From NCBI GenBank assembly GCA_013817245.1, contig JACDDA010000002.1:92242-156241 (forward strand): 64,000 nt of DNA, given 5' to 3'. The notes under the pieces were generated by a model. It searched no databases and had not been told where the DNA came from. It saw only the letters and a program-made list of their open reading frames with translations. Positions 22,011-32,692 of this stretch are shown piece after piece; position 1 is the stretch's first letter; each line of letters starts with the position of its first letter. The translations under genes and the position numbers were made by a program. Origin of the DNA: Gammaproteobacteria bacterium. Lineage in GTDB: Bacteria; Pseudomonadota; Gammaproteobacteria; HTCC5015.

Positions 22011-23552
22011 ATGCAACTCAACCCTTCTGAAATCAGTGAGCTGATTAAAAAACGGATCGAGAACTTCGATGTAAAAGCTGAAGCTCGCACAGAGGGCACG
22101 ATCGTAAGTTTAGCGGACGGCGTGATTCGAATTCATGGTTTGGCTGATGTAATGTACGGCGAAATGTTGGAACTGCCGGGCAACACATTTGCGTTGGCGT
22201 TGAACTTAGAGCGTGACTCAGTCGGCGCGGTAGTATTAGGTCAATATGGACATTTAACCGAAGGCGCAGCCGTTAAATGTACCGGCCGTATTTTAGAAGT
22301 ACCAACGGGTCGTAGTTTGTTAGGTCGTGTAGTGAATGCATTGGGCGAACCTATTGACGGCAAAGGCCCGCTTAAAGATCCTATTTATACTGCGATTGAA
22401 AGAATTGCGCCGGGCGTTATCGAGCGTCAATCAGTATCACAACCCGTGCAAACTGGTTTGAAGTCTATTGATGCGATGGTGCCAATCGGTCGCGGTCAAC
22501 GCGAATTAATTATTGGTGATCGCCAAACCGGCAAAACCGCGGTTGCGATTGATACCATCATTAATCAAAAATCTACCGGCGTTAAATGTATTTATGTTGC
22601 AACCGGTCAAAAGCAATCATCGATTGCTGCAACGGTGCGGAAATTAGAAGAACATGGCGCGATGGCGCATACCATTGTAGTTGCTGCATCCGCATCTGAA
22701 TCTGCGGTTATGCAATACATCTCACCTTATTCCGGTTGTGCAATGGGCGAGTTTTTCCGTGATATCGGCGAAGACGCGTTAATTGTTTACGATGATTTAT
22801 CAAAACAAGCCGTTGCTTATCGTCAAATTTCATTATTGCTACGTCGTCCACCGGGTCGTGAAGCGTATCCAGGCGATGTATTCTATTTGCATTCACGTTT
22901 GTTAGAACGCGCTTCGCGTATCAATGCCGCAGAAGTTGAACGTTTAACCGGTGGCAAAGTAAAAGGTCAAACCGGCTCATTAACCGCATTACCTATTATT
23001 GAAACGCAAGCAGGTGACGTGTCCGCATTCGTTCCCACTAACGTGATTTCAATTACTGACGGCCAGATCTTTTTAGAAACCAATTTATTTAACTCTGGTT
23101 TCCGTCCCGCTATTAACGCAGGTTTATCAGTATCACGCGTCGGCGGTGCTGCGCAAACCAAAATTATTAAAAAATTAGGCGGTGGTGTGCGTTTGGCATT
23201 AGCGCAATATCGTGAATTGGCTGCATTCTCACAATTCGCATCGGATCTTGATGAGTTTACGCGCAAGCAATTAGATCGCGGTCAACGCGTAATGGAATTG
23301 ATGAAACAAAAACAATATGCGCCTTTATCTATTGCTGATATGGCTATTTCATTGTTTGCTGCGAACGAAGGTTTCTTAGACGACATCGAAGTGAAAAAAG
23401 TTGGCGCTTTTGAAAGCGCATTGCACAGTTATTTCCAAGCAAATGCTGCAGCATTGCGTACCAAGATAAATGATTCAGGCGATCTTAATGCGGAGATTGA
23501 AGGCGCATTGAAAAAGTTACTGACTGAATTTAAAGCCAATGGCGTTTACTAA
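22011..23552 (+). CDS. atpA: ATP synthase F1 subunit alpha
   Basis: Non-catalytic nucleotide-binding subunit; 513 residues, identical in length to E. coli. Walker A is GDRQTGKT (169-176). The catalytic-interface arginine region and the signature [14 protein letters not shown] are present, and the N-terminus [20 protein letters not shown] is typical. An SD-like ACGAGGA precedes the ATG. Confidence 0.98.
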   Translation: MQLNPSEISELIKKRIENFDVKAEARTEGTIVSLADGVIRIHGLADVMYGEMLELPGNTFALALNLERDSVGAVVLGQYGHLTEGAAVKCTGRILEVPTGRSLLGRVVNALGEPIDGKGPLKDPIYTAIERIAPGVIERQSVSQPVQTGLKSIDAMVPIGRGQRELIIGDRQTGKTAVAIDTIINQKSTGVKCIYVATGQKQSSIAATVRKLEEHGAMAHTIVVAASASESAVMQYISPYSGCAMGEFFRDIGEDALIVYDDLSKQAVAYRQISLLLRRPPGREAYPGDVFYLHSRLLERASRINAAEVERLTGGKVKGQTGSLTALPIIETQAGDVSAFVPTNVISITDGQIFLETNLFNSGFRPAINAGLSVSRVGGAAQTKIIKKLGGGVRLALAQYRELAAFSQFASDLDEFTRKQLDRGQRVMELMKQKQYAPLSIADMAISLFAANEGFLDDIEVKKVGAFESALHSYFQANAAALRTKINDSGDLNAEIEGALKKLLTEFKANGVY

Positions 23553-23580
23553 AGTCCACGGAACTCGAGTGATTTAACGA

Positions 23581-24447
23581 ATGGCAGCTGGTAAAGAAAT
23601 TCGCGCAAAGATTGGCAGCGTAAAAAACACGCAGAAAATCACTAAAGCGATGGAGATGGTTGCGGCAAGCAAAATGCGCCGTGCGCAAGAACGTATGCAA
23701 GCGTCGCGTCCTTATGCACAAAAAATTCGTAATATTATTGGCCACATTGCGCATGCCACTCCGGAATATCGCCATCCCTATATGGAAGTGCGCAAAACCG
23801 TAAAAGCCGTTGGCTATATTGTTGTTTCTTCTGATAAAGGTTTGTGTGGCGGTTTAAACGTCAACGTCTTTAAAGCCCTTATTCAAGACATTAAAAAATG
23901 GCGCGACCAAGACGTTAACATTCAATTGTCTTTGGTTGGCCGCAAAGCCAATGCTTTTTTCCGTCGCGTCGGCGGCAAGGTTGTTTCTAGTGTTAGTGAT
24001 TTAGGTGACGCGCCACGCTTGGAAGATGTAGTTGGCTCGGTAAAAGTTATGTTAGATGCTTATAAAAGCGGTGAAATTGATCGTTTGTTTATTGTGAATA
24101 GTCGTTTTATTAATACGATGACGCAGCGCCCCGAAGTAATGCAGTTATTGCCGTTGGCGTCTGATAACGAAGAAAAAGAATTGCAATATCACTGGGATTA
24201 TATTTATGAACCTGATGCGCAAACAGTGCTCGAAGGTTTGTTAACCCGTTATATAGAATCACAAACCTATCAAGGCGTAGTAGAAAGCGTGGCGTCTGAA
24301 ATGGCAGCACGCATGGTCGCTATGAAAAGCGCGAGTGATAATGCCGGTACACTTATTAAAGAATTGCAATTGATGTACAACAAACAGCGTCAAGCAGCGA
24401 TTACCCAAGAGCTGTCAGAAATTGTGGCAGGCGCGGCAGCCGTTTAA
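23581..24447 (+). CDS. atpG: ATP synthase F1 subunit gamma
   Basis: Central rotor shaft; 288 residues, about the E. coli length. The N-terminal coiled coil starts [35 protein letters not shown], a hallmark; the C-terminal helix reads [41 protein letters not shown]. Sits between atpA and atpD. Confidence 0.98.
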   Translation: MAAGKEIRAKIGSVKNTQKITKAMEMVAASKMRRAQERMQASRPYAQKIRNIIGHIAHATPEYRHPYMEVRKTVKAVGYIVVSSDKGLCGGLNVNVFKALIQDIKKWRDQDVNIQLSLVGRKANAFFRRVGGKVVSSVSDLGDAPRLEDVVGSVKVMLDAYKSGEIDRLFIVNSRFINTMTQRPEVMQLLPLASDNEEKELQYHWDYIYEPDAQTVLEGLLTRYIESQTYQGVVESVASEMAARMVAMKSASDNAGTLIKELQLMYNKQRQAAITQELSEIVAGAAAV

Positions 24448-24526
24448 ATTAGGTTAAGTTAAACCACACCTTATTAATAATGCACGTGTGATGCGTGCAG
24501 AAGAAACAGATTAAATTTACTGGTAG

Positions 24527-25915
<1,389 letters not shown>

Positions 25916-25984
25916 TGTGCAAAGGCTTGCTTGAGGCAAGCCTTGCAACATATAAAACATTCAGCAAAAGGTTCACAAAGTAAT

Positions 25985-26404
25985 ATGGCAAGCACATTTC
26001 ATGTTGATATCGTAAGCGCAGAACAAGCCGTATTTTCTGGCGTGGTGGAAATGTTAGTTGCGCCTGCGATCAACGGTGAGTTGGGCATTATGCCGCGCCA
26101 TAATCAGTTAATTGCGCAGCTCAAGCCGGGCGAAATTCGGCTTACCTTGCCTAATCAAACTGAAATTCAGTCTATCTATGTTTCGGGTGGCGTATTAGAA
26201 GTGCAGCCACATGTGGTCACAGTATTGTCCGATACGGCCGTGCGTGCGCATGATTTGGACGAAGCCGCCGCGAGCGAAGCAAAACGTCACGCGGAAGATG
26301 CGTTGAATAATAACAATGCGGATATTGATTATGCGAAAGCGCGCGCCGAATTGGCTGAAGCGGTAGCGCAATTGGATTTAATCAAGAAATTTCGCGGCAA
26401 ATAA
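25985..26404 (+). CDS. atpC: ATP synthase F1 subunit epsilon
   Basis: Rotor-stalk subunit and inhibitor of ATP hydrolysis; 139 residues like E. coli. It begins [27 protein letters not shown], with [21 protein letters not shown], and ends in the usual two-helix domain. I chose the ATG at 25985; an in-frame upstream extension to 25931 would add 18 residues foreign to the family. Last gene of the atp operon; I see no clear terminator after it. Confidence 0.96.
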   Translation: MASTFHVDIVSAEQAVFSGVVEMLVAPAINGELGIMPRHNQLIAQLKPGEIRLTLPNQTEIQSIYVSGGVLEVQPHVVTVLSDTAVRAHDLDEAAASEAKRHAEDALNNNNADIDYAKARAELAEAVAQLDLIKKFRGK

Positions 26405-26456
26405 AAACGTCATCAAGATATCCCCTGCTCTTACGCCTCTGCTTGGCGGAATTCCC

Positions 26457-26465
26457 TGTTAGAAT
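26457..26465 (+). promoter_or_regulatory. Extended -10 promoter candidate for glmU
   Basis: TGT TAGAAT forms an extended -10 element 85 bases before glmU; no convincing -35 is seen. It would separate glmU-glmS transcription from the atp operon. Confidence 0.4.
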
Positions 26466-26549
26466 CGACTCGCGTAAAATTGATATATTAAATTTACAAA
26501 GAACCTGCTGACGACATAAGCTGGTCGTTAATCAGATGAGGATATTCAT

Positions 26550-27935
26550 GTGAGTTTAGCCGTCGTAATTCTAGCTGCTGGCAAGGGCACGCGCATGCGT
26601 TCCCAGCAACCCAAAGTATTGCATAAACTGGCGGGTCAGCCATTATTGCGTCATGTGTTGACTACCGCGCAATTATTAAATCCTGAAAAAATCATTATTG
26701 TTATTGGTCATGGTGCTCCGCAGATTCGCGCAGCTTTTGCTGATGAGCCTAACATTCAATGGGTAGAACAAACTCAACAATTAGGTACTGGCCACGCGGT
26801 GCAACAAGCGTTGCCGTTTATTTACGAGAGTCAAAAAACTTTAGTGTTATACGGCGACGTACCTCTGACGAATGTTGAAACCCTAAAAGCCTTAGTCGCA
26901 GATTGTAGTGAAAAACATCTGGCCTTATTAACCGCGGTTTTAGATGATGCAACCGGTTATGGCCGCATCGTCCGAGATGCACAAAATCAAGTGCAACGTA
27001 TTGTCGAACAAAAAGATGCGAGTGCCGCTGAATTAGAAATACGCGAAATTAACACGGGTATATTAGTAGCGGCATCTACTTTATTAAAGCAACAACTCCC
27101 TTTATTAAAAAACAATAACGCGCAAGGCGAATATTATTTAACCGATTTAATTGCTGCAGCCGTTGTGCAAAATGTTGATATTAAAACCACCTTTGCTAAA
27201 CGCCCACAAGAAATTACCGGCGTAAATTCGCGCAGTCAATTGGCGGCTTTAGAGCGCGTGCATCAGCGCGAATTAGCAGAAGCTTTAATGGACGCGGGCG
27301 TGACTTTGGCAGATCCTAATCGCATCGATATTCGCGGCGCATTAAGCAGTGGTGAAGATAGTTTTATTGATGTTGATGTAGTGATTGAAGGTAACGTCAC
27401 GTTAGGACGAAATGTTCGCATAGGGCCTTTTGTGCATCTTATTAATTGCAGTATTGCGGACAATAGCGAAATAAAATCGCACAGCGTAATCGAATCTGCC
27501 GTGATTAGTGAGCATTGTACGGTCGGACCTTTCGCGCGCCTGCGGCCAGGCACACGCTTAGCGGATCATGCAAAAATTGGAAATTTTGTTGAAACCAAAC
27601 AAGCCAATATTGGCGAGCATTCTAAAATTAATCATTTAAGTTATGTCGGCGATGCGTTGGTAGGGCGTGATGTGAATATCGGTGCAGGCACGATTACGTG
27701 CAATTACGATGGCGCAAATAAACATCAAACCATTATTGAAGATGGGGTTTTTGTTGGCTCGGATACGCAACTCATTGCACCCGTAAAAATTGGCCGCAAT
27801 AGCACGATAGGTGCAGGTTCAACGATCAATAAAGATACAGCAGAAAATAGTTTAACGTTATCTCGCGTCAAGCAACGTAGTATTGATGATTGGCAGCGTC
27901 CTCAAAAAAAACCTGACACAAACAAAAGCGATTAA
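26550..27935 (+). CDS. glmU: Bifunctional UDP-N-acetylglucosamine pyrophosphorylase / glucosamine-1-phosphate N-acetyltransferase
   Basis: Makes UDP-GlcNAc for peptidoglycan and LPS. It has 461 residues. The N-terminal uridylyltransferase motif is LAAGKGTRMRSQQPKVLHKLAG; GTGHAVQQALP and YGDVPLT follow. The C-terminal left-handed beta-helix shows hexapeptide repeats and the acetyltransferase region FVETKQANIGEHSKINHLSYVGDA with GAGTITCNYDGANKH. The start is GTG; the preceding two bases make an out-of-frame ATG immediately followed by TGA. It is 2 bases upstream of glmS, so they form one operon. Confidence 0.97.
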   Translation: MSLAVVILAAGKGTRMRSQQPKVLHKLAGQPLLRHVLTTAQLLNPEKIIIVIGHGAPQIRAAFADEPNIQWVEQTQQLGTGHAVQQALPFIYESQKTLVLYGDVPLTNVETLKALVADCSEKHLALLTAVLDDATGYGRIVRDAQNQVQRIVEQKDASAAELEIREINTGILVAASTLLKQQLPLLKNNNAQGEYYLTDLIAAAVVQNVDIKTTFAKRPQEITGVNSRSQLAALERVHQRELAEALMDAGVTLADPNRIDIRGALSSGEDSFIDVDVVIEGNVTLGRNVRIGPFVHLINCSIADNSEIKSHSVIESAVISEHCTVGPFARLRPGTRLADHAKIGNFVETKQANIGEHSKINHLSYVGDALVGRDVNIGAGTITCNYDGANKHQTIIEDGVFVGSDTQLIAPVKIGRNSTIGAGSTINKDTAENSLTLSRVKQRSIDDWQRPQKKPDTNKSD

Positions 27936-27937
27936 TT

Positions 27938-29758
27938 ATGTGCGGCATTATTGGTGCAATAGCAGAACGTGACGTTACGCGAATCTTAATTGAAGGTTTA
28001 AAACGCCTTGAATATCGTGGTTATGATTCTGCGGGATTAGTCGTGTTAGATGACAGTAATCAATTACAGCGCTTGCGCGCCACCGGTAAAGTATCAGTGT
28101 TAGCAGATTTGCTCGCCAACAATCCGGTGCGCGGTTCTATTGGCATTGCACATACACGTTGGGCAACCCATGGTGCACCGGCAGATCGTAACGCGCACCC
28201 CCATATGTCTGCTGGCCGAGTTGCGGTTGTGCATAACGGCATTATCGAAAATCATGAAGTCTTACGCGAACGCTTAATTAAAGACGGTTTTGTTTTTGAA
28301 TCAGAAACTGACACCGAAGTGATTGTGCATTTAATTGAACAGCAGTTACGACAATCGGTAGATCTAGTAACAGCGATTAGAAAAACCATAGTTGAATTAA
28401 AAGGCGCTTATGCGATTGGCGTAGTTTCTAGTTTATTTCCTGAGCAATTAATTGCCGCCCGTAAAGGCAGCCCGCTCGGCATTGGATTAGGTATAGGCGA
28501 ACATTTTATCGCGTCCGATGTAAATGCTTTATTGCCCGTCACCCGCCGTTTTATTCATCTAGAAGACGGCGACATTGCGATTTTGACGCGCAATGAAATT
28601 CAAATCCAAAACACGCAAGGTCAGCGCGTTGAGCGACGTATTAATGAATCGAGCTTAAATAGTGACGCGGTTTCCAAAGGTGAATATCGTCACTTCATGG
28701 AAAAAGAAATTCACGAACAAGCAGAAGCGATTAGTTCTACGCTCGAAGGTCGTTTAGGTGAAACGCGAATCGATCCGGCTATTTTTGGTTTAAAAGCCAA
28801 TGAATTACTTAAAGACGTGCAGCATGTCCACATAGTTGCATGCGGTACTAGTTATCACGCGGGCATGGTGGCTAAATATTGGATAGAAAAATTAGCTGGT
28901 TTGCCTTGCCAAGTAGAAGTCGCATCTGAATATCGTTACCGCGATGTGGTGGTGCCGAAAAATACTTTATACGTAACGATCTCGCAATCGGGTGAAACTG
29001 CGGACACATTGGCAGCTTTGCGCTTCGCAAAAACCTTAGGTTATCGCGCGCAGTTAGGTTTGTGTAATGTGCCGGAATCTTCCTTAATGCGCGAAGCAGA
29101 CCTTAATTTATTAACGCGCGCCGGCCCGGAAATTGGCGTGGCTTCTACTAAAGCCTTTACTACACAGTTAACCGCCTTATTATTATTGACCTGTGTGTTA
29201 GCGGATAAAAATCCCAAAATACATGAAATTATCGAACAGCTACGTGAGTTGCCAAGTTTAATTAATGCCACCTTAGCAGTTAATAAAACCATCGAAAAAG
29301 TCGCGGAACGTTTCGTACAGAAAAATAACGCACTATTTTTAGGTCGCGGCGTCATGTATCCGATTGCGTTAGAAGGCGCATTAAAATTAAAAGAAATTTC
29401 CTATATTCATGCCGAAGCTTATCCCGCAGGCGAATTAAAACATGGACCACTAGCTCTGGTTGATGAAGAAATGCCGATAGTCGCCATTGCGCCGGCCGGT
29501 GATTTGTTGGAAAAATTAAAATCAAACTTACAAGAAGTTCGCGCACGTGGCGGTCAGTTATTCGTGTTTGTTGATAGTGAAAGCGATTGGAAGGCAACCG
29601 AAGGTATTGAACTAACGGTTATACCGCATTGCGGTGAATGGATAGCGCCGATTATTTATACCTTACCGTTACAGTTATTGTCGTACCACGTTGCGGTATT
29701 GCGCGGCACCGATGTGGATCAACCGAGGAACTTAGCAAAGTCAGTAACAGTTGAATAA
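27938..29758 (+). CDS. glmS: Glutamine-fructose-6-phosphate aminotransferase (isomerizing)
   Basis: First step of the hexosamine pathway; 606 residues. The N-terminal glutaminase nucleophile is Cys directly after Met (MCGIIGAIAERD), with YRGYDSAGL and THGAPADRNAHPH. Two SIS domains follow, with ACGTSYHAGMVAKYW, ISQSGETADT and GRGVMYPIALEGALKLKEISYIHAEAYPAGELKHGPLAL. The C-terminus ends DQPRNLAKSVTVE as in E. coli. No leader ribozyme could exist in the 2-base gap after glmU. Confidence 0.98.
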   Translation: MCGIIGAIAERDVTRILIEGLKRLEYRGYDSAGLVVLDDSNQLQRLRATGKVSVLADLLANNPVRGSIGIAHTRWATHGAPADRNAHPHMSAGRVAVVHNGIIENHEVLRERLIKDGFVFESETDTEVIVHLIEQQLRQSVDLVTAIRKTIVELKGAYAIGVVSSLFPEQLIAARKGSPLGIGLGIGEHFIASDVNALLPVTRRFIHLEDGDIAILTRNEIQIQNTQGQRVERRINESSLNSDAVSKGEYRHFMEKEIHEQAEAISSTLEGRLGETRIDPAIFGLKANELLKDVQHVHIVACGTSYHAGMVAKYWIEKLAGLPCQVEVASEYRYRDVVVPKNTLYVTISQSGETADTLAALRFAKTLGYRAQLGLCNVPESSLMREADLNLLTRAGPEIGVASTKAFTTQLTALLLLTCVLADKNPKIHEIIEQLRELPSLINATLAVNKTIEKVAERFVQKNNALFLGRGVMYPIALEGALKLKEISYIHAEAYPAGELKHGPLALVDEEMPIVAIAPAGDLLEKLKSNLQEVRARGGQLFVFVDSESDWKATEGIELTVIPHCGEWIAPIIYTLPLQLLSYHVAVLRGTDVDQPRNLAKSVTVE

Positions 29759-29813
29759 TTTTTACAGTGATAGCATTATGTTTTGATTGCATCAATCAAC
29801 ATTTAGGCTTTTT

Positions 29814-30557
29814 ATGGCAAAAGCAATTCCTGCCCCTCATGTTTCAGTATTTAATCTCCGTCCCGGCCGAAAAATTGGCCGCATCTATGAAGTAGTGAAT
29901 AAATTAGGCGCTGGCTGGGAAGGAGAAGTTTACAGAATTCGAGAAATCAATACCGGCATTGAGCGCGCCGCCAAATTATTTTATCCGCAACGCAATATTC
30001 GTAATAAAGCCTCGCGTTTTTACGCACAAAAACTTCATAAATTACGTCAATGCTCGATGTTGATTCAGTATCACACGGAAGAAGTATTTGCTTTTAAAGG
30101 GTTGCAAATCACAGCTTTAATATCCGAATATGTAGAAGGCGATTTATTGCTAGATTTTGTGCGTGCTGCGCCTGCGGGTCGTTTGTCAGCTTATCGAGGT
30201 TTGCATTTATTATATGCCATTGTTAAAGGCATTGAAGAAGTTCATGCAATGCATGAATATCACGGTGATTTACATCCTAAAAACATTATTGTTAGTCGAT
30301 TTGGTTTACGGTTTCATTTAAAGCTGCTGGATTTTTATCATTGGCATGGCTCTACTAAAAGTAATCGCCAAGATGACATGATTGATGTGATACGAATTTT
30401 TTACGAAGCGATTGGCGGCAAACGCTATTATGCAAAACAGCCCGACGCGGTAAAAAATATTTGTTGTGGTTTAAAGCGCAGTTTAATCTTAAAAAAATTC
30501 CGTGACATTGCGCAGTTGCGTGAGCACTTAGAAATGTTGGAATGGGATACTTATTAG
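29814..30557 (+). CDS. Small protein-kinase-fold protein of unknown role
   Basis: 247 residues from the ATG at 29814; an in-frame TTG at 29787 is less likely. Kinase landmarks are in order: glycine-rich loop LGAGWEGEVY (31-40), the nucleotide-anchoring Lys54 in ERAAKLFY, the hinge-like LISEYVEGDLLL, the catalytic loop HGDLHPKNII (His150, Asp152, Asn157) and a metal-binding Asp173 in LLDFYHW where DFG is usual. The HGD form with LHPKN is typical of atypical kinases (ABC1, RIO, aminoglycoside-type) rather than HRD kinases. There is no membrane segment. It follows glmS by 55 bases and converges on the acetyltransferase gene. The substrate is unknown; it could be a protein or small-molecule kinase. 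Confidence 0.75.
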   Translation: MAKAIPAPHVSVFNLRPGRKIGRIYEVVNKLGAGWEGEVYRIREINTGIERAAKLFYPQRNIRNKASRFYAQKLHKLRQCSMLIQYHTEEVFAFKGLQITALISEYVEGDLLLDFVRAAPAGRLSAYRGLHLLYAIVKGIEEVHAMHEYHGDLHPKNIIVSRFGLRFHLKLLDFYHWHGSTKSNRQDDMIDVIRIFYEAIGGKRYYAKQPDAVKNICCGLKRSLILKKFRDIAQLREHLEMLEWDTY

Positions 30558-30572
30558 TATTTTTGACAGAAT

Positions 30573-31373
30573 TTAAAGTGACATAAAGTCTGAATATTGT
30601 GCGTCTAAGCGGATCCCGAAATATTGTTGTAATGCTTGAATATAATCTTCTCCGGGCGGCAAGATAATATTCTCTATGTTGCCGTCACGATAAATAGTCA
30701 AATTGAAATTGATTAACGTAATACGCCCCCAGCTTTGTGCTAACGCTAACCAACGACGTTTTCTAAAAGGTGAGTCAGGCCAAGTGGAAGTGAAATGATT
30801 AGCCATAATAAAATCAACCGGCAAAGTTGTCTCATCGGCAAAAGTATATAAGTCTAGCCACTGACCGTGCGATTCTTTTTGTAATACCGTATTAACGCCG
30901 TCTTGCTGAAAACGAAAGCAGTCACCAAATTGTTCAAAAATTTGATCGACTATTAGAGGAATAGGTTTGCGCAAACCCGGACCACCAAAACCGACATCTG
31001 TTAACCAGCGCTGTCCGTCGATAGTGACAAATAAAATTTGATGCGTACGTGGACCAGAAGCACCCCATGGATTGTTATAAAGCACTCTGGCGATATGTCG
31101 CTGTACGATAAAACCAAAACTTTCTAATGCCAGTGCTAATAATTCATTGAGTTCAAAACAATAACCGCCGCGTACTTGATAAATCAATTTATTAAATAAA
31201 CTAAGCGGGTCAGTTTTAATTTCTCGGCTTAAATGAATATCTAAATTTTCAAAAGGCAATTTATAAAGTTGACGTGTGTGCAGCGCAAACAAACGCTCAT
31301 GAATGTCATCGGGCAATTCATCGAGACCAATCCGCGCTAAATAATCGATTTGTGGAAAAGAGACGGTGTTCAT
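30573..31373 (-). CDS. nat: Arylamine N-acetyltransferase
   Basis: Transfers acetyl groups from acetyl-CoA to arylamines and hydrazines. It has 266 residues; the Cys-His-Asp triad is visible as Cys72 in RGGYCFELNELLALAL, His111 in RTHQILFV and Asp126 in WLTDVGFGGPG. The N-terminal PFENLDIHL motif is also characteristic. Transcribed leftward, 3 bases after the ctpA-like gene's stop, so probably in one transcript with it. The natural substrate is unknown. Confidence 0.92.
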   Translation of the reverse strand: MNTVSFPQIDYLARIGLDELPDDIHERLFALHTRQLYKLPFENLDIHLSREIKTDPLSLFNKLIYQVRGGYCFELNELLALALESFGFIVQRHIARVLYNNPWGASGPRTHQILFVTIDGQRWLTDVGFGGPGLRKPIPLIVDQIFEQFGDCFRFQQDGVNTVLQKESHGQWLDLYTFADETTLPVDFIMANHFTSTWPDSPFRKRRWLALAQSWGRITLINFNLTIYRDGNIENIILPPGEDYIQALQQYFGIRLDAQYSDFMSL

Positions 31374-31376
31374 ATT

Positions 31377-32678
31377 CTATGGGTTACGCGTATTAAGCGT
31401 CATGCCTTTAAGCACGGTAAGTGCTTGATATAAAGCAAAATCACTTTCTACCAAATCGGCATTAGTTTTAAGATCATCTTTAGATTTTTTATCGTCGAGA
31501 TTCTCTAAATGCCGACTTAGATCGCCTTCATGCACAGAACCTAAGGTTTCATTCACTACAGAAACATTCAGCTGTTTTAATTCAATATCCGGTTCAATGC
31601 CGTGAGCTTGTATGGAAACACCGGCTGGCGTGTAATAACGCGCGGTGGTTAATTTTACCGCAGTACCATTTCCTAAGGCTTCGATGGTTTGTACGGAGCC
31701 TTTGCCAAACGTGCGTTGACCCATAATGACTGCGCGTTTATGATCTTTGAGCGCGCCGGCAACAATTTCCGATGCGGATGCCGAGCCTTCGTTGACTAAT
31801 AAAACAATAGGCGCGCCGTTGAGTAAGTCGCCAGCATGGGCTTGGTATTCTTCAATATTTTTATTAATGTTCCGACCTTTTAAACTAACAATCATGCCTT
31901 TGTCTAAAAAGAAATCGGAAATATCAATGGCTGCTTGCAGCACGCCGCCAGGATTGCTGCGCATATCTAATATTAAGCCTTTAATGGGCTGTTTATTTTC
32001 TTTAATTAATTGCGTTAAACCTTTTTCTAAATCTGCAGCGGTGTGCGATTGAAACTGCGCAACACGCACATAAGCAAAATCTTTTTCTATTAATTTAGTA
32101 CGCACACTGCGTGATTTGATAATGGCGCGCTCTAAGGAAATTTTCTTAGGCTCGTCGCTGTTGGTGCGCAGAATAGTCAACGTCACGGTGGAGCCAGGTT
32201 TGCCGCGCAGTAATTCAATCGCTTCATTAAAATTTAAACCTTTAATAGGTTTATCATCGATGCGAATAATAATATCGCCGGGAAGAATGCCGGCGCGTTT
32301 TGCAGGGGTATCATCAATCGGTGAAATAACTTTAATAAATCCGTCTTCCATACTGATTTCAATGCCGAGTCCGCCAAATTCACCGGTGGTTTCACTTTGT
32401 AATTCTTCAAAGTCTGCTTTATTAAGATACGCGGAGTGCGGATCTAAACCTGCCAACATGCCGGCGATCGCATTTTCTAATAATGTTTTACTATCAACTT
32501 CGTCAACGTAATTATTTTTTACTAGACTCATGATATTGGCAAAGTCTTGTACTGATTCATAAAGGCCGCTGTTGTTCTTAGTGGAAGCGACTGCTGCTGT
32601 ATCCGCTAATACCATTTGCATACTGCCGACCAAAATAGTTATTAGCGCTAAACCAGAAATGAGTCGTGAATGTTTCAT
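31377..32678 (-). CDS. ctpA: S41 family C-terminal processing peptidase
   Basis: Periplasmic serine protease with a Ser-Lys dyad; 433 residues. It has an N-terminal signal peptide (hydrophobic 8-24), a helical region with AGMLAGLDPHSAYLNK, and a PDZ domain (about 100-180) with FGGLGIEI and SPIDDTPAKRAGILPGDIIIRID. The catalytic region follows: Ser in VNEGSASASEIVAGALKD (about 296-313) and Lys326 in RTFGKGSVQT. The length suits the CtpA group, not the longer Tsp. It follows the EnvC-like gene by 14 bases, the same pairing seen in other proteobacteria, linking it to cell-wall hydrolase control. Confidence 0.93.
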   Translation of the reverse strand: MKHSRLISGLALITILVGSMQMVLADTAAVASTKNNSGLYESVQDFANIMSLVKNNYVDEVDSKTLLENAIAGMLAGLDPHSAYLNKADFEELQSETTGEFGGLGIEISMEDGFIKVISPIDDTPAKRAGILPGDIIIRIDDKPIKGLNFNEAIELLRGKPGSTVTLTILRTNSDEPKKISLERAIIKSRSVRTKLIEKDFAYVRVAQFQSHTAADLEKGLTQLIKENKQPIKGLILDMRSNPGGVLQAAIDISDFFLDKGMIVSLKGRNINKNIEEYQAHAGDLLNGAPIVLLVNEGSASASEIVAGALKDHKRAVIMGQRTFGKGSVQTIEALGNGTAVKLTTARYYTPAGVSIQAHGIEPDIELKQLNVSVVNETLGSVHEGDLSRHLENLDDKKSKDDLKTNADLVESDFALYQALTVLKGMTLNTRNP

Positions 32679-32692
32679 GCGGTACCTTTGCG

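Noticed and set aside
27936..27937. glmS riboswitch/ribozyme
   Set aside because: The glmU-glmS gap is two bases, leaving no room for one.
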